From Paracidovorax wautersii (GTDB taxonomy: Bacteria > Pseudomonadota > Gammaproteobacteria > Burkholderiales > Burkholderiaceae_C): a stretch of 64,000 nucleotides of DNA. The notes under the pieces are model-generated. The model was given only the letters and a program-made list of their open reading frames with translations, ran no database searches and had not been told where the DNA came from. Both the position numbers and the translations under genes were made by a program. Shown here in pieces: positions 49,171 through 59,293 of the stretch. Position 1 is the stretch's first letter, and each line of letters opens with the position of its first letter. The stretch is taken from NCBI GenBank assembly GCA_009912175.1, contig WNDQ01000013.1, positions 1 to 64,000 of the forward strand, read 5' to 3'.

Positions 49171-49644
49171 GGTGGGGGTCGCTCCTGTCGATTCGGGGGC
49201 TGCACACGGCCGGCCCCATGGCTTGCGAGAATAGCCGAAGCCTTCGCGCCCCTGGGCTCGGCCCGCCGCGCGAACAAACATTAGGTGAAAACCCGAAAAC
49301 CTGCGACAATCGCTGGCTTGGCTGTCTTTTTGCATTCAGACAGCCATTTTTCCCGCATCTCCTTCACACACTTGGCTCGGCGCCCCGACCCGCCTGCTTG
49401 TCAGTTCAAGCAGGCCGCGCCAGAAAGCCCCCGTACCTACCCCTGCCCACCCGGCTCACAGCCGGACGCGGCAGGATGACCCGGACGGGCGTCGTTTGAT
49501 GGTTGATGTTTTGTTGACCACAACGAGAGTGATGTGCCCGCCCGCCGTGCCGTCGCATGCTGCCCGCCTTTCCTGGCCGGGGCTTGCGATCGTCCGTCCG
49601 CGCAAGCGCGCTGCTGCTCGTGGACCGATGGACTTTTTTTCCCA
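49171..49644. promoter_or_regulatory. Divergent greB/helicase region with long helicase leader
   Basis: 474 bp without a credible gene. A likely helicase promoter is the GCGACAAT -10 near 49303-49310; the leader would then be about 330 nt. At its very beginning is a terminator-like hairpin (listed separately). Long leaders are common for cold-inducible RNA helicases, and these have been tied to autoregulation in enterobacteria. Confidence 0.5.
49319..49351 (+). terminator. Terminator-like hairpin in the DEAD-box helicase leader
   Basis: The stem TGGCTGTCT/AGACAGCCA is a perfect 9 bp with a 10-nt loop, directly followed by TTTTT. It lies 293 bp upstream of the helicase ATG, with no gene ending before it on this strand, so it is either an attenuator or the end of a very short transcript. 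Confidence 0.7.
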
Positions 49645-51492
49645 ATGACTGACTCGCAACACACCACCGATCTCGAACTCGACACCGCCGTGCTGGACAC
49701 CGTTGTGTCGGACGCAAGCGCCGAGATCGCCTCTGAAGAAATCGCCGCCGAGGCCGCGCTGCCCAATGGCTTCGTCAAGCTGGGCCTAGCCCCTGAGCTG
49801 GTGCAGGCCGTGGCCGACCTGGGCTACACCCAGCCCACCGCCGTGCAGGAGCAGGCCATCCCCAAGGCCCTGCCCGCCGCCGATGAAGCCCAGGGCTTCA
49901 TCGACCTGATGGTCTCCAGCCAGACCGGCAGCGGCAAGACCGCCGCCTTCCTGCTGCCCGTGCTGCACACCCTGATCCAGCTGCAGGCCGAAGCCGAAGC
50001 CAACGCCAAGGCCGAGTACGAGCGCCTGGCCGCTGAAGCCGCCGAGCGCGGCGAAGCCCCGCCCAAGAAGCCCAAGCGCAAGAACCCGCTGCAAAACCGT
50101 AACTTCAGTGCCGCCACCCCCGGCGCGCTGGTGCTGTGCCCCACGCGTGAACTGGCGCAACAGGTCGCGCACGACGCCATTGAACTGGTCAAGCATTGCC
50201 GCGGCCTGCGCGTGGCCAACGTGGTCGGCGGCATTCCCTACCAGGTGCAGATCCAGCGCCTGCAGAACGCCAACCTGGTGGTGGCCACACCGGGCCGCCT
50301 GCTGGACCTGCAGCGCTCGATGCAGATCAAGCTCGACCAGGTGAAATTCCTGGTGGTCGACGAAGCCGACCGCATGCTCGACCTGGGCTTTTCGGAAGAC
50401 CTGGCCGAACTCAATGACCTGACGGCCGAGCGCCAGCAGACCATGATGTTCAGCGCCACCTTCGCGCCGCGCATCCAGCAACTGGCCGCACGCGTCATGC
50501 GCGAGCCGCAGCGCATCACCATCGCCAGCCCGCAGGAAAAGCACGCCAACATCAAGCAAAAGCTGTTCTGGGCCGACAACACCGCGCACAAGCGCAAGCT
50601 GCTCGACCACTGGCTGCGCGACGCCTCGATCGACCAGGCCATCGTCTTCGCCAGCACGCAAGTCGAGTGCGACGGCCTGGCCAACGACCTGCAGCAGGAC
50701 GGCTTCTCGGCCGTGGCGCTGCACGGTGCGCTCAGCCAAGGTCTGCGTAACCGCCGCCTGATGGCGCTGCGCAACGGCCAGGTGCAGATCCTGGTGGCCA
50801 CCGACGTGGCCGCGCGCGGCATCGACGTGCCCACGATCACGCACGTCTTCAACTTCGGTCTGCCCATGAAGGCCGAGGACTACACCCACCGCATCGGCCG
50901 CACCGGCCGTGCCGGCCGCGACGGCCTGGCCGTGACCTTCGCCGAGTTCCGCGACCGCCGCAAGATCTTCGAGATCGAGAGCTACAGCAAGCAGCCCTTC
51001 AAGGCCAACAAGATCCCCGGCCTGGAGCCGCAGCAGCGTTTCCCCTCGGCCGCTGAAGAAGGCCGTGGCAACGGTCGCGGCGGTCCTTCCCGTCACGGCA
51101 AGGGCGGCGGTGGCCGTGGCGCGCCTCAGGGTCGCGGCAGCTTCGGCGGCGGTCACTTCCAGAACGCCCACCACGGCGGTGGCCGTGACGGCGGCGAAGG
51201 CTTTGGCCGCCCGCGCGGCTTTGGCGAGCGCAGCGAATTCGCCAACCGCACCGGCTTCAACGACCGCTTCAACAGCCGCGGTGGCGAAGGCGGTGGTTTT
51301 GGCGACCGTCGTGCCGCAGCACCGCGCGATGCCCGTGGCGGCGATCCGCGCTTTGACAATCACGGCAGCGCCCGCCCGTCCTACCGCGACGGTGGCGACC
51401 AGCGCCCGGCCGCCCACCGCCCGGCCAAGCCGGCCGGCAAGGTGTTCGTGCCGCGCGATGCGCAAAAGCGCGCACGCCGCACCGAACGCTGA
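49645..51492 (+). CDS. DEAD-box ATP-dependent RNA helicase
   Basis: A 615-residue helicase. After an acidic N-terminus come the Q motif (FVKLGLAPELVQAVADLGYTQPTAVQ in parts), [41 protein letters not shown], then VFASTQVE, ATDVAARGIDV and [11 protein letters not shown] charged insertion of about 45 residues (with KKPKRKNPLQNRN) sits between motif I and Ia and is typical of this Burkholderiales subgroup. From about residue 470 the tail is Gly/Arg/His rich and probably binds RNA. ATG 49645 follows a T-rich tract. Its leader carries the hairpin above. Confidence 0.93.
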   Translation: MTDSQHTTDLELDTAVLDTVVSDASAEIASEEIAAEAALPNGFVKLGLAPELVQAVADLGYTQPTAVQEQAIPKALPAADEAQGFIDLMVSSQTGSGKTAAFLLPVLHTLIQLQAEAEANAKAEYERLAAEAAERGEAPPKKPKRKNPLQNRNFSAATPGALVLCPTRELAQQVAHDAIELVKHCRGLRVANVVGGIPYQVQIQRLQNANLVVATPGRLLDLQRSMQIKLDQVKFLVVDEADRMLDLGFSEDLAELNDLTAERQQTMMFSATFAPRIQQLAARVMREPQRITIASPQEKHANIKQKLFWADNTAHKRKLLDHWLRDASIDQAIVFASTQVECDGLANDLQQDGFSAVALHGALSQGLRNRRLMALRNGQVQILVATDVAARGIDVPTITHVFNFGLPMKAEDYTHRIGRTGRAGRDGLAVTFAEFRDRRKIFEIESYSKQPFKANKIPGLEPQQRFPSAAEEGRGNGRGGPSRHGKGGGGRGAPQGRGSFGGGHFQNAHHGGGRDGGEGFGRPRGFGERSEFANRTGFNDRFNSRGGEGGGFGDRRAAAPRDARGGDPRFDNHGSARPSYRDGGDQRPAAHRPAKPAGKVFVPRDAQKRARRTER

Positions 51493-51539
51493 TTTCGCCG
51501 ACTGAAGGCCAGGCTCACCCGAGCCTGTGCCATCCCACC

Positions 51540-51567
51540 GGGGGCCGCAAGGCCCCCGCTTTCGTTT
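51540..51567 (+). terminator. Terminator after the DEAD-box helicase gene
   Basis: The stem GGGGGCC/GGCCCCC with a GCAA loop is followed by an interrupted T-rich tract (GCTTTCGTTT), 48 bp past the stop. Confidence 0.75.
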
Positions 51568-51599
51568 GCGGCCCGCGCCGCGCCAGCGACAATCCCGCC

Positions 51600-52352
51600 A
51601 TGCAGCTCCAAGACATTCTTTACTCGCAGGGTTTCGGCACACGGCGCGTGTGCGCCGGCCTGGTCCAGCAAGGCCACGTGGCCTGCCGTGCCAAGGACGA
51701 ACACGACTTCACGGTCACGCAGGACGCCACGCTCGACCTTGCACCCGAAGGCCTGCGACTGCGTGTGCAAGGCGTCGAATGGCTTTACCAGGACAAGGCC
51801 TATGTGCTGCTGCACAAGCCCGCTGGCACCGAGTGTTCGCACAAACCTTCGGCGCACCCCAGCATCTACACCTTGCTGCCCGCGCCGCTGCGCCAGCGCC
51901 CGGCCAAAGGTGCGCTCCAGGGCGTGCAGGCCGTTGGCCGGCTGGACCAGGACACCACCGGCTTGCTGCTGCTGAGCGACGACGGCCAGTTCATCCACCG
52001 CATGAGCTCACCCAAAAAGCACCTGCCCAAGGTCTACGAGGTGACGACCAAACACCCGCTCGACGAGCGGCAGGTCCAGCGGCTGCTAGCCGGCGTGGTG
52101 CTCGACGACGATCCGCGGCCCGTGGCGGCCGCGGCCTGCGAGATCGTTGCGCCCCACCATCTGCAGTTGACCCTCACGCAGGGCAAGTACCACCAGGTCA
52201 AACGGATGCTGGCGGCCGTGGGCAACCGGGTCGAGGGCCTGCACCGCTCACGCATCGGCGGCCTGGTGCTGCCGCCCGATCTGGCACCCGGCCAATGGCG
52301 CTGGCTGAACGAAGCCGACCTGAATCAGCTAAGCGCCCCCCGAAGCGCCTGA
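51600..52352 (+). CDS. rsuA: 16S rRNA pseudouridine synthase RsuA
   Basis: A 250-residue RNA-modifying enzyme expected to make pseudouridine 516 in 16S rRNA. An S4-like start (ILYSQGFGTRRVCAGLVQQGHV) is followed by VLLHKPAGTECSHKPSAHPS, the catalytic VGRLDQDTTGLLLLSDDG with the nucleophilic Asp, QGKYHQVKRMLAAVGN and RIGGLVLPPDLAPGQW, matching RsuA more than RluB/E/F. The last residues, SAPRSA-stop, are encoded by the dispersed repeat at 52333, so the repeat has supplied this C-terminus. Confidence 0.9.
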   Translation: MQLQDILYSQGFGTRRVCAGLVQQGHVACRAKDEHDFTVTQDATLDLAPEGLRLRVQGVEWLYQDKAYVLLHKPAGTECSHKPSAHPSIYTLLPAPLRQRPAKGALQGVQAVGRLDQDTTGLLLLSDDGQFIHRMSSPKKHLPKVYEVTTKHPLDERQVQRLLAGVVLDDDPRPVAAAACEIVAPHHLQLTLTQGKYHQVKRMLAAVGNRVEGLHRSRIGGLVLPPDLAPGQWRWLNEADLNQLSAPRSA

Positions 52353-52414
52353 CGGCGCCTCCCCTCACTGGGGGCGACAGCACCGGCCGGGCCAAGCCCG
52401 GCCACGCTGTCACT
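52333..52414 (+). repeat. Dispersed 3'-end repeat, copy 2
   Basis: GCGCCCCCCGAAGCGCC, GGCGCCTCCCCTCACTGGGG, GACAGCACCGGCCGGGCCAAG and GCTGTCACT follow each other as in copy 1 (4438-4520, minus strand), about 90% identical. It starts inside the rsuA gene, so the TGA stop at 52350-52352 is within the repeat. Confidence 0.88.
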
Positions 52415-52486
52415 GGCGAGGGCATCACCCCCTCTGCCGACGACACCGACATGCGGGCGCCGGCCGCGCACGGTATGCTCGCGCGC

Positions 52487-53368
52487 ATGAACCTGCTGCT
52501 CTCTTCCTTCTGGCGCGCCGTCGGGCAATGCCTGCTGCCGCGCGTCATCGTGCTGTCGCTGCTGCCGCTGGTGCTGCTGACGCTGCTGGCGGGGCTGGGC
52601 ACTTATTTCTACTGGAATGCCGCGATCGGCGCGGTGCATGGCTGGCTCGACAGCTGGGGCTGGGTCAACGCGGCGCTGGCCTGGCTGGGCTCGGCCCAGA
52701 GCGCGACCTTCAAGGAGGTGCTGGCGCCGCTGGTCGTGTTGCTGCTGGCCACGCCGCTGCTGGTCATCGTCTGCCTGCTGGTGGTGGGGCTGATCCTCAC
52801 GCCCATCATGTCGCGGCTGGTCGCCCGCCGGCGTTTTCCCCATCTGGAGCGCAAGCACGGCGCGACGCTGGCCGGCAGCCTGACCTGGGCCACCTGGTCG
52901 ACGCTGATCGCCGTGGTGGCGCTGGCCGTGAGCTTGCCGCTGTGGTTCGTGCCGCCGCTGCTGCTCATCCTTCCGCCGCTGATCTGGGGCTGGCTGACCT
53001 ACCGCGTCATGAGCTACGACGCGCTGGCCGAGCACGCCAGCAAAGACGAGCGCGTCGAAATCATGCGTGAGCACCGCTACTGGCTGCTGGGCATGGGCGT
53101 GGTCTGCGGCCTGCTGGGCACGGCGCCGGCCGTGCTGTGGGCCTCGGGCATTCTTTTCGCGCTGGCCTTCGTGGTGCTGATCCCGCTGGCCATGTGGCTC
53201 TACACCCTGGTGTTCGCCTTCTCCGGCCTGTGGTTCGCCAACTACACGCTGGGCGCGCTGGAGGCCCGGCGCCTGCGCGCCTACCAGGCCGCCACGCCCA
53301 CACCGATCCCGCCGCCCGCGTCCAGCGACACGCCCGCCGCAGCGCACGCGCCCTTGCCGCCGCCCTGA
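52487..53368 (+). CDS. EI24-domain (CysZ-like) membrane protein
   Basis: A 293-residue inner-membrane protein of the EI24/PF07264 type, with about five hydrophobic segments: FWRAVGQCLLPRVIVLSLLPLVLLTLLAGLGTYFYW in parts, VLAPLVVLLLATPLLVIVCLLVVG in parts, GLILTPIMSRLVARRRFP, and a large hydrophobic block near 210-250. The related CysZ supplies sulfate for cysteine synthesis, but no cys genes are near, and this shorter group is uncharacterised. Starts at 52451, 52475 and 52487 are all in frame; 52487 is taken because the hydrophobic family N-terminus begins there. Confidence 0.8.
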   Translation: MNLLLSSFWRAVGQCLLPRVIVLSLLPLVLLTLLAGLGTYFYWNAAIGAVHGWLDSWGWVNAALAWLGSAQSATFKEVLAPLVVLLLATPLLVIVCLLVVGLILTPIMSRLVARRRFPHLERKHGATLAGSLTWATWSTLIAVVALAVSLPLWFVPPLLLILPPLIWGWLTYRVMSYDALAEHASKDERVEIMREHRYWLLGMGVVCGLLGTAPAVLWASGILFALAFVVLIPLAMWLYTLVFAFSGLWFANYTLGALEARRLRAYQAATPTPIPPPASSDTPAAAHAPLPPP

Positions 53369-53418
53369 TCCTGGCCACGCCGCCCTTCACTTCGCTTATT
53401 CTTTTCAAGAGAGCCCTC

Positions 53419-54252
53419 ATGTCCACGACCCCCTCGACCGCCACGCCCGAGCAGGGCACGGCCTTCGGCCTGCTCATCATCGGCGACGAAATCCTCTCGG
53501 GCAAACGCGCCGACAAGCACCTGGCCAAGAACATCGAACTGCTGGCCGCGCGCGGCCTGCACCTGTCCTACGCCGAGTACCTGGGCGACGACCGCCAGCG
53601 CATCACCGCCGCGCTCAAGCGCGCCTTCGACAGCGGCGACGTGGTGTTCTCCTGCGGCGGCATTGGCGCCACGCCCGACGACCACACGCGCCAGTGCGCC
53701 GCCCAGGCGCTGGGCCGGCCGCTGGAGCTGCACCCGCAGGCGGCCGAGCTGATCCGCGAACGCATGCAGGACGTCGCGCGCGAACAGGGCATCCCCTACG
53801 AGCCCGACCGCCCGGACAACGTGCACCGGCTCAACATGGGCGTGTTCCCGCAGGGCGCGCGCATCATTCCCAACCCCTACAACAAGATCCCGGGCTTTTC
53901 AGTCGGCCGCGTGCACTTCGTGCCGGGCTTTCCGGTGATGGCCTGGCCCATGATGGAATGGGTGCTGGACTTCGAATACGCCGAGCGCCACCGCGCGCAG
54001 AACTGGTCGGAGCGCTCGGCCATCGTCCAGGGCGCCATGGAGTCGCGCCTGGTGCCGCTCATGGAACGCATCGAGGCGGAATTCCCCGGCGTCAAGGTCT
54101 TCAGCCTGCCCAGCGTCGACCACCCGCAGTACGGTGTGCACATCGAACTGGGCGTCAAGGGCCGGGGCCCCGTGGTGGCCGACGCCTATGCCAGCCTGCG
54201 GGCCGAACTCATCGCCTTGGGGCACCCCATCATCACCGAATTGGTGCAATAA
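53419..54252 (+). CDS. CinA-like molybdopterin-binding domain protein
   Basis: A 277-residue protein containing the MoCF-type molybdopterin-binding domain of CinA: FGLLIIGDEILSGKRADKHL, FSCGGIGATPDDHTRQ, PNPYNKIPGFSVGRVHFVPGFPVMAWPM in parts. It lacks the C-terminal NMN deamidase (PncC) domain of full CinA proteins. The function of this stand-alone form is unknown. Its 3' end contains the first of three NtrC-like sites of the glnA promoter. It starts 50 bp after the EI24 gene. Confidence 0.88.
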   Translation: MSTTPSTATPEQGTAFGLLIIGDEILSGKRADKHLAKNIELLAARGLHLSYAEYLGDDRQRITAALKRAFDSGDVVFSCGGIGATPDDHTRQCAAQALGRPLELHPQAAELIRERMQDVAREQGIPYEPDRPDNVHRLNMGVFPQGARIIPNPYNKIPGFSVGRVHFVPGFPVMAWPMMEWVLDFEYAERHRAQNWSERSAIVQGAMESRLVPLMERIEAEFPGVKVFSLPSVDHPQYGVHIELGVKGRGPVVADAYASLRAELIALGHPIITELVQ

Positions 54253-54304
54253 ATTAAAAACGCACCAAATTGGTATTTATCTCCATGTAAAGAACCAATT
54301 TGGT
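54235..54304 (+). promoter_or_regulatory. Three NtrC-like binding dyads upstream of glnA
   Basis: Three ACC-N5-GGT dyads, the core of the NtrC site GCACC-N5-GGTGC, are at 54235-54245, 54264-54274 and 54294-54304. Their centres are 29 and 30 bp apart, close to three helical turns, so bound dimers would lie on one face of the DNA. The third is about 90 bp upstream of the sigma54 promoter. The first overlaps the CinA-like gene's stop. Confidence 0.85.
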
Positions 54305-54389
54305 GCAATCAATGGGCGCCATGCGTCATCCAGGCCGCCGCCATTCGCTTCCAGATGGTGCGGGTGCAGCCTTTTGGACGACGTCTGCT

Positions 54390-54405
54390 TGGCACAGATT
54401 CTGCA
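54390..54405 (+). promoter_or_regulatory. Sigma54 promoter of glnA
   Basis: TTGGCACAGATTCTGCA has the invariant GG (54391-54392) and GC (54403-54404) with the required 12-base spacing; TGGCAC is a perfect -24 box. Transcription should begin near 54416, giving a leader of about 87 nt. Confidence 0.88.
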
Positions 54406-54502
54406 TTTAGGTGCGGGCCAATGTTAGAGTCGGCCGGTCTCGAAAACCCATTCGCAGATACCCCTGACCGCCCGCTCGATTTTTCAACCTGGAGAGTTTT
54501 AG

Positions 54503-55918
54503 ATGACGAAGACCGTCGCCGACGTGATGAAGCTGGTGAAGGAGAACGAAGTCAAGTTTGTCGACTTCCGCTTCACTGATACCCGTGGCAAGGAACAGCA
54601 CGTGACCGTGCCGATCTCCCACTTCGACGAAGACAAGTTCACGTCGGGCCACGCGTTCGACGGTTCGTCCATCGCTGGCTGGAAGGGCATCGAAGCGTCC
54701 GACATGCTGCTGCTGCCGGACCCCAACACCGCCAACATCGACCCGTTCTTCCAGGAAACCACGCTGTTCCTGACCTGCGACGTGCTCGAGCCCAGCGACG
54801 GCAAGGCCTATGACCGCGACCCGCGCTCCATCGCCAAGCGCGCCGAAGCCTACCTGAAGTCCTCCGGCCTGGGCGACACCGCCTACTTCGGACCGGAACC
54901 CGAATTCTTCATCTTCGACAACATCCGCTGGAACACCGACGCCTCGGGCTCCTTCTTCAAGATCGAAGAATACGAAGCGCCCTGGAACAGCGGCGCCAAG
55001 CTCGACGACGGCAACAAGGGCCACCGTCCCACCACCAAGGGCGGCTACTTCCCCGTGCCCCCCGTCGACAGCACGCAAGACCTGCGCGCCGAGATGGTCC
55101 TGGTGCTCGAATCCCTGGGCATCCCGGTCGAAGTGTTCCACCACGAAGTGGCGGGCGCTGGCCAGAACGAAATCGGCACCAAGTTCAGCACGCTGGTCGG
55201 GCGCGCTGACTGGACCCAGGTGCTGAAGTACGTGGTCTGGAACGTGGCTCACTCCTACGGCAAGACCGCCACCTTCATGCCCAAGCCCATCGTGGGCGAC
55301 AACGGCTCGGGCATGCACGTGCACCAGTCCGTGTGGAAGGACGGCAAGAACCTGTTCGCCGGCGACGGCTACGGCGGCCTGTCGGACTACGCGCTGTACT
55401 ACATCGGCGGCATCATCAAGCACGCCCGCGCGCTGAACGCCATCACCAACCCCGGCACCAACAGCTACAAGCGCCTGGTCCCCGGCTTCGAAGCCCCGGT
55501 CAAGCTGGCCTACTCGGCCAAGAACCGCTCGGCCTCGATCCGCATTCCCTACGTGGCCAACCCCAAGGGCCGCCGTATCGAAGCGCGTTTCCCCGATCCT
55601 TCGGCCAACCCCTACCTGTGCTTCTCGGCCCTGCTGCTGGCCGGTCTGGACGGCGTGGAAAACAAGATCCATCCGGGCGAAGCCGCCACGAAGGACCTCT
55701 ACCACCTGCCCCCGGAAGAAGACAAGCTGATCCCGACCGTGGCCCACAGCCTGGATCAAGCGCTGGAAGCCCTGGACGCCGACCGTGCCTTCCTGACCAA
55801 GGGCGGCGTGTTCACCGACAGCTTCATCGACGCCTACATCGACCTCAAGATGACGGAAGTGACCCGCCTGCGCCAGGCCACGCACCCGATCGAGTTCGAC
55901 ATGTACTACTCGCTGTAA
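54503..55918 (+). CDS. glnA: Glutamine synthetase type I
   Basis: A 471-residue enzyme that makes glutamine from glutamate, ammonia and ATP; dodecameric. Motifs: [87 protein letters not shown], and [11 protein letters not shown]. The adenylylation Tyr is in [10 protein letters not shown] near residue 400, so the enzyme is under covalent control by GlnE. An ggaga ribosome site precedes ATG 54503. The NtrC/sigma54 promoter is upstream, and the ntrBC genes that operate it are downstream. Confidence 0.98.
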   Translation: MTKTVADVMKLVKENEVKFVDFRFTDTRGKEQHVTVPISHFDEDKFTSGHAFDGSSIAGWKGIEASDMLLLPDPNTANIDPFFQETTLFLTCDVLEPSDGKAYDRDPRSIAKRAEAYLKSSGLGDTAYFGPEPEFFIFDNIRWNTDASGSFFKIEEYEAPWNSGAKLDDGNKGHRPTTKGGYFPVPPVDSTQDLRAEMVLVLESLGIPVEVFHHEVAGAGQNEIGTKFSTLVGRADWTQVLKYVVWNVAHSYGKTATFMPKPIVGDNGSGMHVHQSVWKDGKNLFAGDGYGGLSDYALYYIGGIIKHARALNAITNPGTNSYKRLVPGFEAPVKLAYSAKNRSASIRIPYVANPKGRRIEARFPDPSANPYLCFSALLLAGLDGVENKIHPGEAATKDLYHLPPEEDKLIPTVAHSLDQALEALDADRAFLTKGGVFTDSFIDAYIDLKMTEVTRLRQATHPIEFDMYYSL

Positions 55919-55951
55919 GCTTCGGCACACAGCCCCACCGGCCCGGCCGGG

Positions 55952-55975
55952 AAAGGACGCCTCGGCGTCCTTTTT
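55952..55975 (+). terminator. Rho-independent terminator after glnA
   Basis: The perfect stem AAAGGACGCC/GGCGTCCTTT with a TC loop continues into TTTTT, 33 bp past the glnA stop. Confidence 0.92.
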
Positions 55976-56005
55976 CGTCACAGGGCCGATTCATTCCTCC
56001 TGACC

Positions 56006-56515
56006 ATGAAGACCGCACTCGTTCTCGCAAGCCTGGCTGGCGCCCTGGCAGCGGCGCTGCCCGCGCACGCACAGGACACGCGCGTCTACCGCTGCGGCAA
56101 CGAGTACACCAATGACGCCCGTGCGACGGCCGCGGGCGGCTGCCGTTTGCTCGAAGGCGGGCAGGTCACCATCTTGCAAAGCCGACCGCCCACGCCCGGC
56201 ATCCCCGGCACGCAGACCGGCGCCAACGCGGTCGCCACCGCTCCGTCGCCTGCCACGCGCATCGACAGCACCGCCCAGCGCAGCCGCGATCAGCAGGCCC
56301 GCCAGATCCTGGGCGCCGAGCTCGACAAGAGCCTCACCCGCCTGCGCGAGCTGCAGGCCCAATACCAGGACGGCCAGCCCGAGCGCCAGGGCAACGAGCG
56401 CAACTACCAGCGCTACCTGGACCGTGTGGCGCAGCTCAAGGTCGATATCGAACGCACCCAGAGCGACATCGACGGGCTGCAGCGCGAGATCAGCCGCCTG
56501 CCACCGGCCAACTGA
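56006..56515 (+). CDS. Exported small protein between glnA and ntrB
   Basis: A 169-residue protein of unknown function. It has a signal peptide (cut near AHAQDTRVY, residue 23), a short Cys-containing domain VYRCGNEYTNDARATAAGGC resembling DUF4124-type or zinc-ribbon-like starts, a Pro-rich linker, and a C-terminal coiled coil (about 95-165: LGAELDKSLTRLRELQAQY then LDRVAQLKVDIERTQSDIDG). I do not recognise a characterised homologue. Its place in the glnA-ntrBC group hints at a link to nitrogen control, but it is exported and could be only a passenger. ntrB starts 44 bp later. Confidence 0.75.
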   Translation: MKTALVLASLAGALAAALPAHAQDTRVYRCGNEYTNDARATAAGGCRLLEGGQVTILQSRPPTPGIPGTQTGANAVATAPSPATRIDSTAQRSRDQQARQILGAELDKSLTRLRELQAQYQDGQPERQGNERNYQRYLDRVAQLKVDIERTQSDIDGLQREISRLPPAN

Positions 56516-56559
56516 CGCGGCGACGCGCCCTTCTCCAACTTTCCTCGGCGAGACCCTCC

Positions 56560-57657
56560 ATGCCTTCGACTCGCACCCCGCTCTTTCCGTCCACGTCACC
56601 GGCCCCACCACGCCGCCTGCAGTCGCTGGACCTGCTGGCCACCCTGGTGGCCGTGGTCCGGCACGACGGCACGGTGCTGTACGCCAACACCGCTTTCGAA
56701 GACGCCATGGGCATTTCCCGGCGGACCATCGAAGGCCGCCTCATGCCCGACTTCCTGGGCCAGGACGACCTGCTCATGCAGGCGCTCGAAGGCGCGGGCT
56801 CCCACGCTTTTTCAGCGCTGCGTTACGACGGCACGCTGCAGCGCCCCCACCACGACCCGATGGCCGTGCACGTCATCGTCACGCGCGGCGAGAAGGGCGA
56901 CGAATTCGTCGTCGAGATGCTGCCGCAGGACATGCAGGTGCGCCAGGAGCGCGAGGACCGGCTGCTCGACCAGGCCAAGGCCAACAAGGAGCTCATCCGC
57001 AACCTGGCGCACGAGATCAAGAACCCGCTGGGCGGCATCCGCGGCGCGGCGCAGCTGCTGCAGATGGAAGTCGAGTCGCGCGAGCTGATCGAGTACACGC
57101 AGGTCATCATCCACGAGGCCGACCGCCTGCAGACCCTGGTCGACCGGCTGCTCGCGCCCCACCGCAAACCGCACGTGGTGACCGACGTCAACATCCACGA
57201 AGTGTTCGACCGCGTGCGCGCCGTCGTGCAGGCCGAGTTCCCGCGCGGCCTGACCATCGATCGCGACTTCGACGCCTCGATTCCCGAGTTCCGCGGCGAC
57301 CGCGAGCAGTTGATCCAGGCCATTCTGAACATCGCCCACAATGCGGCGCAGGCGCTGGTCGAGCGCATTGCCGCGGGCGATGCGCTCATCACTTTCAGGA
57401 CCCGCATCGCGCGCCAGGTCACCTTCGGCAAGCAGCGCTACCGGCTGGCACTGGAATTGCATGTCATCGACAACGGACCGGGTATCCCGCCGTCGATCAT
57501 GGACCGCATCTTCTATCCGCTGGTCTCCGGACGCGAAGGCGGATCGGGCCTGGGGCTCACGCTGGCACAAACCTTCATTCAGCAGCACCATGGCATGATC
57601 GAATGCGAGAGCGTGCCCGGCCGTACCGATTTCAAGATTCTGATCCCGCTGCCGTGA
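56560..57657 (+). CDS. ntrB: Nitrogen regulation sensor kinase NtrB
   Basis: A 365-residue cytoplasmic two-component kinase. A PAS-like N-terminal domain (about 20-125: LLATLVAVVRHDGTVLYANTAFEDAMG in parts) precedes the dimerisation helix with phospho-accepting His151 in LIRNLAHEIKNPLGGIRGA, then the ATPase domain: NIAHNAAQAL (N box), IDNGPGIPP (G1) and REGGSGLGLTLAQ (G2). It phosphorylates NtrC when glutamine is low and is turned to phosphatase by PII. There is no membrane span, as expected. It is followed by ntrC after 70 bp. Confidence 0.95.
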   Translation: MPSTRTPLFPSTSPAPPRRLQSLDLLATLVAVVRHDGTVLYANTAFEDAMGISRRTIEGRLMPDFLGQDDLLMQALEGAGSHAFSALRYDGTLQRPHHDPMAVHVIVTRGEKGDEFVVEMLPQDMQVRQEREDRLLDQAKANKELIRNLAHEIKNPLGGIRGAAQLLQMEVESRELIEYTQVIIHEADRLQTLVDRLLAPHRKPHVVTDVNIHEVFDRVRAVVQAEFPRGLTIDRDFDASIPEFRGDREQLIQAILNIAHNAAQALVERIAAGDALITFRTRIARQVTFGKQRYRLALELHVIDNGPGIPPSIMDRIFYPLVSGREGGSGLGLTLAQTFIQQHHGMIECESVPGRTDFKILIPLP

Positions 57658-57727
57658 ACCGACGGAAGTCGCTCGCCAGGGCAACCTCCCGACGAACACA
57701 GCGGCCCAACCTGAGGTAGTACCGCCC

Positions 57728-59289
<1,562 letters not shown>

Positions 59290-59293
<4 letters not shown>

